From contig JAKBKY010000001.1 of the NCBI GenBank assembly GCA_021832345.1, positions 334,385-398,384 of the forward strand: a stretch of 64,000 nucleotides of DNA, in the 5' to 3' direction. A program made the position numbers and the translations under genes. The stretch comes from a bacterium. Lineage in GTDB: Bacteria; Vulcanimicrobiota; Vulcanimicrobiia; Vulcanimicrobiales; Vulcanimicrobiaceae. A model generated the notes under the pieces. That model was not told the origin of the DNA and did no database searches. It was given only the letters and a program-made list of their open reading frames with translations. Below are positions 15,622 to 23,996 of this stretch, piece by piece (position 1 is the first letter of the stretch; each line of letters starts with the position of its first letter).

Positions 15622-15839
15622 ATGCTTCGGCGCGCCTTCCTGCTCGCCGCCGTCCTTCTGCTCGTCGCAGGCGGAGTGATCTTCGTCGGCGGCACCGCGC
15701 TCGTAGCGGCGATCCTCTTCGAGCGCTCTCGCTACCGCCCGGCGATCGCTTCATCGATCCCACCAGCGGAAAGCTGCTTGAAGTCCGCTACAATCCGCAG
15801 ACGGGCGAGCGGGATTACGTCGAGGTAGCGGGGCAGTAA
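15622..15839 (+). pseudogene. Small membrane-anchored protein split by a one-base frameshift
   Basis: The ATG at 15622 opens a hydrophobic helix (residues 5-35) ending FERSRYRP. At the CCC run 15738-15740 the sense continues in another frame as GDRFIDPTSGKLLEVRYNP and on to VEVAGQ and a stop at 15839. Adding one C joins them into a coherent protein of about 72 residues, with RYRPGDRFIDP across the seam. Either the gene is broken or one C of a homopolymer was lost in sequencing. Family unknown. Confidence 0.6.
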
Positions 15840-15985
15840 GCGCTCGGTCGCCCTGGCCGGCGCTCCACAATCTTCTCGGCGACCGGCCGGCCACAAGGCC
15901 GTGGGCGAGCGTCGCAGAAAATGCAGTGAGAAATCTACCGGGGCTGGCCGCACCGCGCCCAGTCCGTGGTACCGTTCGAGGTGGG

Positions 15986-16459
15986 ATGAAACGTCTGCGA
16001 GGGCTCTGGATGCTCTTGGGCTTGCTCTACGGGTGCGGAGGGACCGGCTACCTTCCCTATGCCCCGCACGCCCTCGACCCGGGCCAGATCGACCGGCTCG
16101 TGAACTCGGCGGCGGCCATCAACCGCGTTCCGGCGGCGCTGGTTCGCGCCGTCCTGATGACCGAATCGGCGGGCGATCCCTCCGCCATCAGCGTGGCGGG
16201 TGCGCAGGGCCTCATGCAACTCATGCCGGGCACCGCGCAAGCCTGCGGCATCGGCAACGCCTTCGATCCCACCGAGAACGTCGGTTGCGGCGCATCCTAT
16301 CTGCACACGCTACTGACACGCTACCACGGAGATGTGACGCTGGCGGTGGCGGCCTACAATGCCGGCCCGGGAGCGGTGGATCGATACCACGGCGTTCCGC
16401 CCTACCCCGAGACGCGCGACTACGTGATTCGCGTACTCAACGCGTACCGGAGCTACTAG
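15986..16459 (+). CDS. SLT-family lytic transglycosylase, probable lipoprotein
   Basis: 157 residues. The N-terminal signal ends in a lipobox-like LLYGC (C17). The catalytic domain has the SLT signature: ALVRAVLMTESAGDPSAIS with catalytic E60, GAQGLMQLMPGTA, and AVAAYNAGPGAV. It cleaves peptidoglycan glycan strands from the periplasmic side of the envelope. ATG at 15986 follows GAGGTGGG closely. A longer frame from 15926 lacks a signal. It stands at the head of the LPS-transport block and may open the wall for envelope-spanning machinery, which is inferred from context. Confidence 0.9.
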   Translation: MKRLRGLWMLLGLLYGCGGTGYLPYAPHALDPGQIDRLVNSAAAINRVPAALVRAVLMTESAGDPSAISVAGAQGLMQLMPGTAQACGIGNAFDPTENVGCGASYLHTLLTRYHGDVTLAVAAYNAGPGAVDRYHGVPPYPETRDYVIRVLNAYRSY

Positions 16460-16475
16460 CTCACTCACCGGCACA

Positions 16476-17630
16476 ATGGCAACGCTCTCCGATACGCGCC
16501 CGCTGCCGCATCTGCGCGTAGCGATGCCGCGCCTGCCGATTCTCGACCGGTATCTCCTTGCCGAGATGGTCGGGCCGTTTCTCTTTGCGTTCGGCGCCTT
16601 TCTGCTCTTCTGGGCGCTCAACATCTTCTTCATCGCCGCCGACACGCTGATCAACCAGCACGCGCCGTTCTTTCTCGTGCTGCGTTTCGTGCTCTTCCGC
16701 GTGCCGCAAGCGATCCCGATGGCCTTCCCGTTTGCCAGCCTCTTTGCATCGCTGCTGGCGATGGGCCGGCTGATGGGCGACAATGAAGTCACCGCGATGC
16801 GCACCGCCGGCATTCCGCTCTGGCGCTTTGCGCTCACGCCGCTCATCTTCGGCTTCGCGATGTTTCTGCTGGCCTATTCGATGAACGAATACGTGGCGCC
16901 GAAGTCGGTCGACCTGTCGACGCGCACCTTCTACCAAATCATCTACCACACCAACTCGCTTCCCATCGAAACGCAGTTTTTCCGCAAGGACCCCGATACC
17001 GGAAACGTCTTCTACGTGACCCAGGTCTCCCCCAACGAAAAGACGATGCTCGGCGTGCAGATCTTCCAGCCGGGCCACGACGGCTACTGGAGCCAGACCG
17101 TGCAAGCCAAGACGGCCACGGTCAAGGGCACGATCCTCGTTCTCCACGACGCCATTCAGACGCGCTATAATCCTGACGGCTTCGTCACCCAACAGCAACG
17201 CGTGAAAACGTTTCGCATCGGGTTGCCGCTGGGCGAAACCGTCGCGTCGTTCTTGAGCAGCCTCAACAGTGATCCATGGACGATGAGCAGCAAACGGCTC
17301 GCGGCGCAGGTGAAGTCGCTTCAAGCTCAGGGCATCGGCGGCATGGCGCTCGGAAACCTCGAGATCAACCTCGCAAATAAGCTTGCGTGGCCCTTCGCCT
17401 GCTTCATCGGTGTGCTCATCGCACTGCCGCTGGCACTGCGCTTCGGCCGGCGCGGGCGAACGCTGGGCACGGCGCTGGCGATCCTCGCGTTCTTCGTCTA
17501 CTTCCTGATGAGTTCGGCGGCATCGGCCTTCGGCCAGAGCGGAGCGGTGAATCCATACGTCGCGGCCTGGGTCCCGAATATCATCATGGGCTCGGTGGGC
17601 GGCACGTTGCTCTGGTTAGAAGAGCACTAG
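16476..17630 (+). CDS. LptF/LptG-family LPS-transport permease
   Basis: 384 residues of the YjgP/YjgQ family. The start RLPILDRYLLAEMVGPFLFAF leads into three N-terminal helices, a large periplasmic beta-jellyroll (about 140-285) and three C-terminal helices, as in LptF and LptG. The LMGDNEVTAMRTAGIP loop is the coupling segment that contacts the LptB ATPase. It extracts LPS or a similar lipid from the inner membrane. LptF and LptG normally act as a pair, but only one copy is here, so the partner and LptB lie elsewhere. ATG 16476 is used, with 16524 as the alternative. It is three bases upstream of lptD. Confidence 0.9.
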   Translation: MATLSDTRPLPHLRVAMPRLPILDRYLLAEMVGPFLFAFGAFLLFWALNIFFIAADTLINQHAPFFLVLRFVLFRVPQAIPMAFPFASLFASLLAMGRLMGDNEVTAMRTAGIPLWRFALTPLIFGFAMFLLAYSMNEYVAPKSVDLSTRTFYQIIYHTNSLPIETQFFRKDPDTGNVFYVTQVSPNEKTMLGVQIFQPGHDGYWSQTVQAKTATVKGTILVLHDAIQTRYNPDGFVTQQQRVKTFRIGLPLGETVASFLSSLNSDPWTMSSKRLAAQVKSLQAQGIGGMALGNLEINLANKLAWPFACFIGVLIALPLALRFGRRGRTLGTALAILAFFVYFLMSSAASAFGQSGAVNPYVAAWVPNIIMGSVGGTLLWLEEH

Positions 17631-17633
17631 CCG

Positions 17634-20093
17634 ATGCCGTATCGCCTCAACCCGGCCCGCACCTCGGTCGCGTTCGCCTGCATCGTCTCGCTGCTGTGCG
17701 CCTATCTGCCGCGCCCGTCGCTGGGCGCACAGAGCCGTATGCAGCGTGCGCTGCGATTGCTCAACGCCACCACCTGCGCGCAACAGGTCGCCCAGCTCCA
17801 ACCCTCACCGGCCACTCCTGCGCCGTCGCCCTCCGCCGGGGTGAGCCCAAGCCCTGCGCCGACTCCGACGTTTGGACCGGTCCAGAGCGGCGCGGCTTCG
17901 CTCTACGCCACGCCGCGCCCCCAGAGTCCGGCCGTCACCCCTCCGCCGGTCCCAACGCCGACGCCCAACACCTCCGGCGCGAATGCCCCGATCTTCCTGG
18001 TTCGCGGCGGCTCGACGCCGCCACCGATTCCGCCCGCCGGCGCACCGCCGCCGTCACCGACGCCGGTCCCGAGCGCCGTTCCGACGCTCGGCCCGGGCAA
18101 CATTGCGATCCTCGCCGATAAGATCGTGGGCAACACCGGGCCGGGACATCCCGGCGATGCCATCGGCAACGTCCACATCTTCTACGCGCAAGAAGAACTC
18201 GTCGGGCAGCGCGCTCACTACGATGGCCTGCGCACGGTCACCGTCACCGGGCATCCGTACGTCATCAACCATGCGCACGACTCCATCTTGCAGGCGCACA
18301 AGATCATCTTCGACACCATCAGCCAGACCGTACGCCTCATCGGTGGAAGCGGCGAGAGCGATGAAGGCGTTCAACACGGCCTGGTCCATTTTCGCGCCAA
18401 GCAACTCCGCTCCGACAGTAGCGGCGTGGCCCACGGCACACACGCCTTTGTCACCACCTGCGAGAATTCGCGTGGCGGCTACCACATTACGGGAAAGACG
18501 ATCGACGTCTATCCGGCCGATAAGATCGTCATTACCGATGCGATCCTTTGGCTTGGCGCCGCAGCGGTCTTCTTTCTGCCGCGCGTGGTGATCCCGCTGC
18601 GCCAAGTGGTGAACGAAACGCGGCGCCCATCGTTCTTTCCGGTAGTCGGCTACGATCAATATGAAGGGGCGTACGTCAAGGCTCGCTTGAGTTTCGGGAA
18701 GAACCAATACTACTATGGCTACTACCGCGTGAACTACTTCACGAAGGTTGGCCTGGGCCTCGGGTACGTCGGCTTCTATGCAAAGCAGAACGGGCGGCGA
18801 ACCGCTTCGCTCAACTTCTACGGCATCCACGATCGCCGCAGCAACACGACGAACTACAACGTGAACGCGCAAGAACAGGAGAACTTCTCATCGCGCCTGC
18901 GCGGCAACTTCGGCTTCACGTACCAAGGCAACTATGGGCCGCTGACCAACGTCCCGCCGAACAGCGGATTCAATGCCTCGATCGTTCACTCGGGCCTGCG
19001 CGAGTCTCAGAACTACACCTTCAGCCGCTCCGCCGTCGGCCAACAGTCCAGCAGCGACACCTTTGCGTTCACCGATCAGCACCAGTTCACCAACAATCTC
19101 TCGCAGGCGATCAACTTTAGCATGTCGCGCAGCCAAAACAGCTACGGTGGCGTCAGTACACAGAATGCGTCAGCGCACTTCACGTCGCTGACGCATCTCA
19201 CTACCAAGAACGCCGACTACCAGCTCACGTTTGACAAGACGTTTTCACAGCAACCTTACGGCATCAACAAGCTTCCCGAGCTGCAGATTCGCCCATATAA
19301 GTTCTTTGCCCACGCGCCGATTCCGATCACCGCGCAGTTCACGCTGGGGCAGTATTCAGAGCCCTCCAATCGCTTCAACACCTCGCGCGCGAACCTCGTC
19401 TTCGGCCTGGGGCCGGCGCTCTACAAGGTCTTTGGGAGCGACTTTTCGGCGGCGGTGAACGTCACGCAGGACGCGTACGGAACGGGTGACCTCAAGGCCG
19501 CCATCCAGCAGAACTTGAGCCTGACGACGAGTCTCGGCAAGCATATCGTCAATGCCGTCACCTACAACGAAGCAAACTACAACGGTCCGCCGTTTGTGCC
19601 GTTTCAATACCTCGACCAACAGCCGACCCAAAACATCAAGGGTGCGCAAGATCTCTTACGCTTCTTCAACGGTGACGTTTACACGCTCACCCTAGGCTTC
19701 GCCACCAGCTTTAACGCCCTGGCCCAACCGGTCACCTACCAACTCACCAGTCGCCCGTCCCAACGCTCGCTCCTCATGCTGGGCGGATCGTTCGTGCCCG
19801 GCGTCGGGCAGGGCTTCACTCCCTCGACCATTCAGTTCGTCACGCCCTTCGGGCGCGATACGACACTGCAGTTTCTCGGCACGCTCGATTGGAAGAATAA
19901 GGGTCGTATCGAGAACAAGACGATCTACTTGAGCAAGATCATCGGCAACTGCTACGAAGTGCAACTCCAGTACAATCAAGCATCGCGCCAGGTCAACGTC
20001 GCGTTGAATCTGCTGGCTTTCCCGTCGCAGACCGCCAACTTCGGTATCGGCCACAACGGCCCGATCATCCCGTCCACGTTTAACGGGTTCTAA
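17634..20093 (+). CDS. lptD: LptD-like outer-membrane LPS-assembly protein with OstA domain
   Basis: 819 residues. After a signal segment (about 10-31) there is a proline/serine/threonine-rich linker (about 60-155), then an OstA/LptA-like domain (about 160-310, with GNIAILADKIVGN and VTVTGHPYVINHAHDSILQAHKI split across two strands). A long, Asn/Tyr/Gln-rich, amphipathic beta-strand region follows to the C-terminus, as expected for an outer-membrane barrel. LptD inserts LPS in the outer leaflet. The disordered Pro-rich linker is unusual for LptD. The LptF/G-type gene directly upstream, and lnt and an LptC-like gene downstream, support the assignment. Confidence 0.85.
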   Translation: MPYRLNPARTSVAFACIVSLLCAYLPRPSLGAQSRMQRALRLLNATTCAQQVAQLQPSPATPAPSPSAGVSPSPAPTPTFGPVQSGAASLYATPRPQSPAVTPPPVPTPTPNTSGANAPIFLVRGGSTPPPIPPAGAPPPSPTPVPSAVPTLGPGNIAILADKIVGNTGPGHPGDAIGNVHIFYAQEELVGQRAHYDGLRTVTVTGHPYVINHAHDSILQAHKIIFDTISQTVRLIGGSGESDEGVQHGLVHFRAKQLRSDSSGVAHGTHAFVTTCENSRGGYHITGKTIDVYPADKIVITDAILWLGAAAVFFLPRVVIPLRQVVNETRRPSFFPVVGYDQYEGAYVKARLSFGKNQYYYGYYRVNYFTKVGLGLGYVGFYAKQNGRRTASLNFYGIHDRRSNTTNYNVNAQEQENFSSRLRGNFGFTYQGNYGPLTNVPPNSGFNASIVHSGLRESQNYTFSRSAVGQQSSSDTFAFTDQHQFTNNLSQAINFSMSRSQNSYGGVSTQNASAHFTSLTHLTTKNADYQLTFDKTFSQQPYGINKLPELQIRPYKFFAHAPIPITAQFTLGQYSEPSNRFNTSRANLVFGLGPALYKVFGSDFSAAVNVTQDAYGTGDLKAAIQQNLSLTTSLGKHIVNAVTYNEANYNGPPFVPFQYLDQQPTQNIKGAQDLLRFFNGDVYTLTLGFATSFNALAQPVTYQLTSRPSQRSLLMLGGSFVPGVGQGFTPSTIQFVTPFGRDTTLQFLGTLDWKNKGRIENKTIYLSKIIGNCYEVQLQYNQASRQVNVALNLLAFPSQTANFGIGHNGPIIPSTFNGF

Positions 20094-20113
20094 GCGCGGG
20101 CGCTGCTCAGATA

Positions 20114-20947
20114 TTAGGGGTTGTTTGCGATTTCGGCGGTCGTGATTTCCTCGTAAGGTTGCGGGGCTTGGATGGCGCCGGCCGGCACATAGTACGTCTC
20201 ATCGAAGATCTGCGTCGTGTCGATGGGCGGATTGAAGTTGAATGACTGGTCCATCGCGCCCTGCGTCCCCAGCGCGTCGTAGGGATTGCCGTTCGGATCG
20301 GTGGTGAAGAAGTTGACGAACCACACCGTCTGCGACTGGGTCGTCGGCTGCGGTGCGGGCGTCGGCCCGCTCGAAGGCGTCGGAGTCGGCGTGGGTCCCG
20401 TTGACGGCGTTGCAGAGGGCGTCGGTGAGGGCGATGGACTCGGGCTGGAACTGGGGGTGGCGCTGGACGTGGGTGATGGCGCAGGCGTCGCGATGCCGTA
20501 GAGGAGCGTGCGGTCGAAGATGATCGAGAACTGGGTGCCGAGACCGTTGCTGTTCGGGCTGAAGATCACTTGCTGGGGCGCATAGGGGAGCTGCACCGGC
20601 TGCACCAAGGAGCCGCTTGATTGGCGCAGGTACTGCACCAAGATCGGCTGCGCGACGGTTGCGCCGCTGCCGCCGACGATGAAGGCGAACGAGTAGTTCT
20701 GGTAGTTCGTTTGGTTCCCGTTGGCGTACGGCGTCGTGCCGGCTCCACTGGTGTTAAAAACAATAACGTAGCGAACGGCCTGGAAGTTGAAGGGTGCCGC
20801 GACCGTGAACTTCAACTGCATGAAGCCCGGATTTAACCCCGAGCCGTTGCTGCCGCCACCGGAGGTTGGATTGGGCGTCACCTGTCGACCGCAGGCTGCT
20901 ACCGCAAGCGCTGCGACGAAGATCAACAAACTGAGTTTACGAATCAT
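20114..20947 (-). CDS. Lipoprotein with Pro/Ser/Thr-rich linker, function unknown
   Basis: 277 residues. The signal peptide ends at a lipobox AVAAC (C19). Residues about 45-165 form a beta-rich domain. A low-complexity linker of SPSPSPTPSATP-type repeats follows (about 167-210), then a short C-terminal domain. The product is expected on the periplasmic side of a membrane. No family recognised. It converges with lptD (20 bp apart) and its start is head-to-head with lnt, almost without a gap, which ties the two promoters together. Pro/Thr linkers of the same style occur in LptD and in the protein at 43360-43956. Confidence 0.8.
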   Translation of the reverse strand: MIRKLSLLIFVAALAVAACGRQVTPNPTSGGGSNGSGLNPGFMQLKFTVAAPFNFQAVRYVIVFNTSGAGTTPYANGNQTNYQNYSFAFIVGGSGATVAQPILVQYLRQSSGSLVQPVQLPYAPQQVIFSPNSNGLGTQFSIIFDRTLLYGIATPAPSPTSSATPSSSPSPSPSPTPSATPSTGPTPTPTPSSGPTPAPQPTTQSQTVWFVNFFTTDPNGNPYDALGTQGAMDQSFNFNPPIDTTQIFDETYYVPAGAIQAPQPYEEITTAEIANNP

Positions 20948-20948
20948 C

Positions 20949-22445
20949 CTGACCTCGGGAGTTGCGCTCGATCTCGGCGTTGCAGCCTGTGCCGGCGTCC
21001 TCTTGGCTCTGGCGTTTCCAAAGACGAATCTGACGTGGGCGGCCTGGTTAGGGGCGGCGGCGCTGTTCTGGACGTGGCAGCGCGCCTCCTGGAAACGCGC
21101 CTTCTGGCTCGGTTGGTTCGCCGGAGCGATCTTCTTTGCGATCTCTTTCTCCTGGTTCGGCCATACCGTGGGCGCGTTCGTCGGCCCGTTTGCGCCGGCT
21201 ATCGTACTCGTACCGGCGCTGGCAGAGGGCGCCTTTGTCGGCCTGGCGGCGATCTTGGCGACGCTGGCCTACCGGTACGCGCTGCCGGCGCTCGCGCCGC
21301 TCGGCGCCGCAGCCGCCTTCACGATCTTCGAGTGGTTCCGCTCGATCGGTGTGCTCGGCGTCCCATTCGCGCAACTGGGCTACAGCCAGGCCTCGACGCC
21401 GTTCGTGGTCTTCGCCGCCTACGCCGGCACCTACGGCCTCACATTCGTACTCTGCACCGTCGCCGCGTACGTGGCAGACACGGCAGTACGGCGCCGGGTG
21501 CGCCCCCTTGCACTGGCGCTGGTCAGCCTCATGCTCCTCTTCTTTGCCGCATGGAGTGCGTGGCCGGCGCGCCAACCCGCTCCGCCCACCATCCGGGTCG
21601 CTGCCGTCCAGGGCGACATCGCGCAATCCCTCAAGTGGACGCCCCAAGCGCTCCAGCTAGCGGTGGGTCGCTACGAGCGGCTCACCCGCTCGCTTACCGC
21701 CTTTCACCCGAAGCTGGTCGTCTGGCCCGAGACGGTCATTACCACCGTGCTCAACCGATCGCCCCAACTCGAAGGCTCGTTCGGGCGCCTCGCCGCCTCG
21801 CTCGGCGCCACCCTGGTGGTCGGCAGCCTCGACGTTCGCGCCGGCAAGCTCTACAACGCGCTCTTCATCTTCGCGCCGAACGGCCGGCTGCAGGCAATCT
21901 ATCGCAAGCGCCAGCTCGTGCCCTTTGCGGAATCCTTTCCCGGCAAATCATTCTTGGGCTGGCTTCCATATGTCGGGAAACTCGTCGGCGGCTTCTCGCA
22001 CGGCCACACGAACGGTGTCTACCCGAGCGCCGCGCTGCCGTTTGCGCCGCTCATCTGCTGGGAATCCGCTTTTAGCGACCTCACCGACGTACAGGTGCGC
22101 CGCGGCGCCCAGTTGCTGGTCATCAGCACCGACGACGCGTGGTTCGGACGCAGCGCCGGCCCATACCAACACGCGCAGATCGCGCAGTTGCGTGCGGTCG
22201 AGTACGGTCAATGGGTCGTGCGCGCGGCGGCCACCGGCGTGAGCGGCATCATCGCCCCGAATGGGCGCTACGTCACCCAGACGACACTCGATACGCAGAC
22301 GGTAGCAACCGGCGTCGTGGGCCCACCGACGGGTTCCGTCTTCGCGCATCTTGGCCCGACGACGATCGGGTTTGCGCTCATCGCGCTCTATGTTGGTGTG
22401 CTGCTTCTGGGCTTGCTCCGAGTGGAGCCGCGCGATGCGCCGTAA
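20949..22445 (+). CDS. lnt: Lnt, apolipoprotein N-acyltransferase (start uncertain)
   Basis: About 498 residues. Six N-terminal hydrophobic helices are followed by a nitrilase-like domain with the Lnt catalytic triad: glutamate in VVWPETVITT, lysine in IYRKRQLVPFAESFPGKS, and cysteine in LICWESAFSD. It adds the third acyl chain to lipoproteins in the inner membrane, which fits the many lipoproteins here. The frame is open far upstream, inside the divergent lipoprotein gene. No ATG or GTG stands before the first helix outside that gene. CTG at 20949 is a placeholder and TTG at 21003 would cut the first helix. Confidence 0.9.
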   Translation: MTSGVALDLGVAACAGVLLALAFPKTNLTWAAWLGAAALFWTWQRASWKRAFWLGWFAGAIFFAISFSWFGHTVGAFVGPFAPAIVLVPALAEGAFVGLAAILATLAYRYALPALAPLGAAAAFTIFEWFRSIGVLGVPFAQLGYSQASTPFVVFAAYAGTYGLTFVLCTVAAYVADTAVRRRVRPLALALVSLMLLFFAAWSAWPARQPAPPTIRVAAVQGDIAQSLKWTPQALQLAVGRYERLTRSLTAFHPKLVVWPETVITTVLNRSPQLEGSFGRLAASLGATLVVGSLDVRAGKLYNALFIFAPNGRLQAIYRKRQLVPFAESFPGKSFLGWLPYVGKLVGGFSHGHTNGVYPSAALPFAPLICWESAFSDLTDVQVRRGAQLLVISTDDAWFGRSAGPYQHAQIAQLRAVEYGQWVVRAAATGVSGIIAPNGRYVTQTTLDTQTVATGVVGPPTGSVFAHLGPTTIGFALIALYVGVLLLGLLRVEPRDAP

Positions 22446-22989
22446 ACTCCGGCTAGCGACGATCGTGGCCGGCGCGGCACTGGCCATCTACGTGGTCGTC
22501 GGCGTGATCTTCGCGGGAGGGGGCGCACCCCCACCGATCCCAGGACCGCAACAGATCCATCTGGTTGGTGGGCACGTGGTCGGCAATCGCATCTCGACGC
22601 GACGCTGGTCCTTCGATTATCGCAGCGCCCAGCTCTCGCCGGATGGAACGACCGGCACGATCAATCACATCCGCAACGGCATCATCTTCAAGCACGGCAA
22701 ACCCTACCTGAAGATCTCGGCCGAACATATTTCGCTGAACACCAACACGCTCAACTTTACGGCAACCGGTCGCGTTCACGTGCAGCGCATCGGTAAGAAA
22801 GGAACCATTCGCTCCTTCGACACGGATCTCGTCGTCTGGACCAACGGCGCCAAGCTCCTAGAACTCGACCACCCGAGTTACGTGCGAACGGGGCATCAGG
22901 TACTACGCGTCGCTAGGATCACCGTCAACTTCGCAACCGACTCGATCCATTTCAGGGCCATCTCCGGGAAGGTCCACATCGGCAAATGA
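22435..22989 (+). CDS. lptC: LptC-like periplasmic LPS-transport protein
   Basis: 184 residues. One N-terminal membrane anchor (about 7-28) is followed by a single beta-jellyroll domain of LptC/OstA type, with alternating strands such as IHLVGGHVVGN, RWSFDYRSAQLSPDG and HISLNTNTLNFTATGRVHVQ. LptC hands LPS from LptB2FG to LptA. Sequence similarity is only moderate, so the name rests on fold pattern and location. The ATG at 22435 overlaps the end of lnt by 11 bases, and the next lipoprotein gene overlaps its stop by four. Confidence 0.7.
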   Translation: MRRKLRLATIVAGAALAIYVVVGVIFAGGGAPPPIPGPQQIHLVGGHVVGNRISTRRWSFDYRSAQLSPDGTTGTINHIRNGIIFKHGKPYLKISAEHISLNTNTLNFTATGRVHVQRIGKKGTIRSFDTDLVVWTNGAKLLELDHPSYVRTGHQVLRVARITVNFATDSIHFRAISGKVHIGK

Positions 22990-23495
22990 GCGGACCTGCA
23001 AGAGTTTCAACTCAGCTTGTGGGCGCTCTTGCAGCGCTTGCCTTCATGTCGGCCTGCGCCGCCCATCGCCCCGACGACGTCGCGACGACCGGGCCACTGC
23101 TGCTGGATTCACGCGGGGTCGTCATGCCGCTCGGCAAAGCGATCACAAAGATCGGGTTTACACCGACTCTCCCACATGGGCGCATGCTCGGGGTAGCGGT
23201 CATTCCACCGCTGGGCAATCTCGACAAACGCTCGACGCGCGGGATCGCGTTTGAATACCGCCATGCCAAGGGCGCGCTCGTTCTCTCCGAATGGCCGACG
23301 CAGCGCTTGACGATCTCATTTGGGAGGCTCGGTAACCCGGCGTTGCACCCATGCACGGCGATCCGCTATATGCCGCAGGGATACGTATGGGCCACGAAAC
23401 GCCGCCTCACGATGACGCTGCAGCCCGATGGTTACATTGCCGCACACGCACTCCGGCATGAGGCGGTAAACCTCGCCAAAACAACCTGCGGCTAA
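22986..23495 (+). CDS. Lipoprotein of unknown function, coupled to the LptC-like gene
   Basis: 169 residues. The signal peptide ends at MSAC (C24). The mature part is beta-rich (LDSRGVVMPLGKAITKIGF, then GIAFEYRHAKGALVLSEWP) and has two further cysteines near the C-terminus that could form a disulphide. The start overlaps the upstream stop by four bases (ATGA), so it is made with the LPS-transport protein and may belong to the same envelope function. No family recognised. Confidence 0.75.
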   Translation: MSGPARVSTQLVGALAALAFMSACAAHRPDDVATTGPLLLDSRGVVMPLGKAITKIGFTPTLPHGRMLGVAVIPPLGNLDKRSTRGIAFEYRHAKGALVLSEWPTQRLTISFGRLGNPALHPCTAIRYMPQGYVWATKRRLTMTLQPDGYIAAHALRHEAVNLAKTTCG

Positions 23496-23500
23496 ATTCC

Positions 23501-23818
23501 TTAAGAAGCGCGACCGTTTTCGTCGGCTCGATGGCCTTTGGCTTCGGCGATTAGCTTCTTGACCTTCTGCCCACCTTTATGGCCGATCTCTTCGTAGAAA
23601 CCCGATCCATACTTTTCCTTAACGACTCGCCCGCCTTTTTGGCCGATCGATTCGTAGAACTCGGACCCGTGGCGATCGCGCGTTGCCTGGCCGCCTTTAC
23701 GTCCTATCTCTTCGTAGAACTCGGAACCGTACCGATCGCGCACGGTATCTCCGCCTTTTTTCCCGGCTTCACGCACCGACATATCGCCTCCACGAGGCGG
23801 CACTCCGTTTTTTTCCAT
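23501..23818 (-). CDS. KGG-repeat general stress protein (GsiB/YciG-like)
   Basis: 105 residues, hydrophilic and charged. Four copies of a roughly 20-residue KGG motif (KKGGDTVRDRYGSEFYEEIG, and so on) run through residues about 19-95. This is the stress-induced repeat of Bacillus GsiB and E. coli YciG, proteins thought to be disordered protectants in desiccation or starvation. ATG at 23818 follows GAGGGAA. The upstream region carries a SigB-like promoter (23852-23876), matching the known control of gsiB. Confidence 0.92.
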   Translation of the reverse strand: MEKNGVPPRGGDMSVREAGKKGGDTVRDRYGSEFYEEIGRKGGQATRDRHGSEFYESIGQKGGRVVKEKYGSGFYEEIGHKGGQKVKKLIAEAKGHRADENGRAS

Positions 23819-23851
23819 TGTTCCCTCAGGCAAGCTTGCTATGAGTCCTTC

Positions 23852-23876
23852 GTACCCATGACTCTGCGAGCTAAAC
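23852..23876 (-). promoter_or_regulatory. SigB-like stress promoter (GTTTAG-13 bp-GGGTAC)
   Basis: On the minus strand GTTTAG (23871-23876) and GGGTAC (23852-23857) are separated by 13 bp, close to the SigB consensus GTTTAA-N12-14-GGGTAT. The predicted start is near 23845, about 27 bases before the ATG of the KGG protein. The gene identity makes a chance match less likely. No sigma-B-type factor gene is in the window. Confidence 0.65.
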
Positions 23877-23996
23877 CTACTTTTACCTCCGTGATTACCG
23901 CTGGACACCGTCGCCGCCGACTGTAGCCGATGGAGAGACGGCAAGCCAAGCAGCACTGCGGGCGCGTTCGAGGCGATGTCGAATCATGGCACCACC

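Noticed and set aside
23501-23818. Short repeats suggesting a CRISPR-like array
   Set aside because: The units of about 60 bases encode the KGG protein motif in frame; there are no spacers and no conserved direct repeats.
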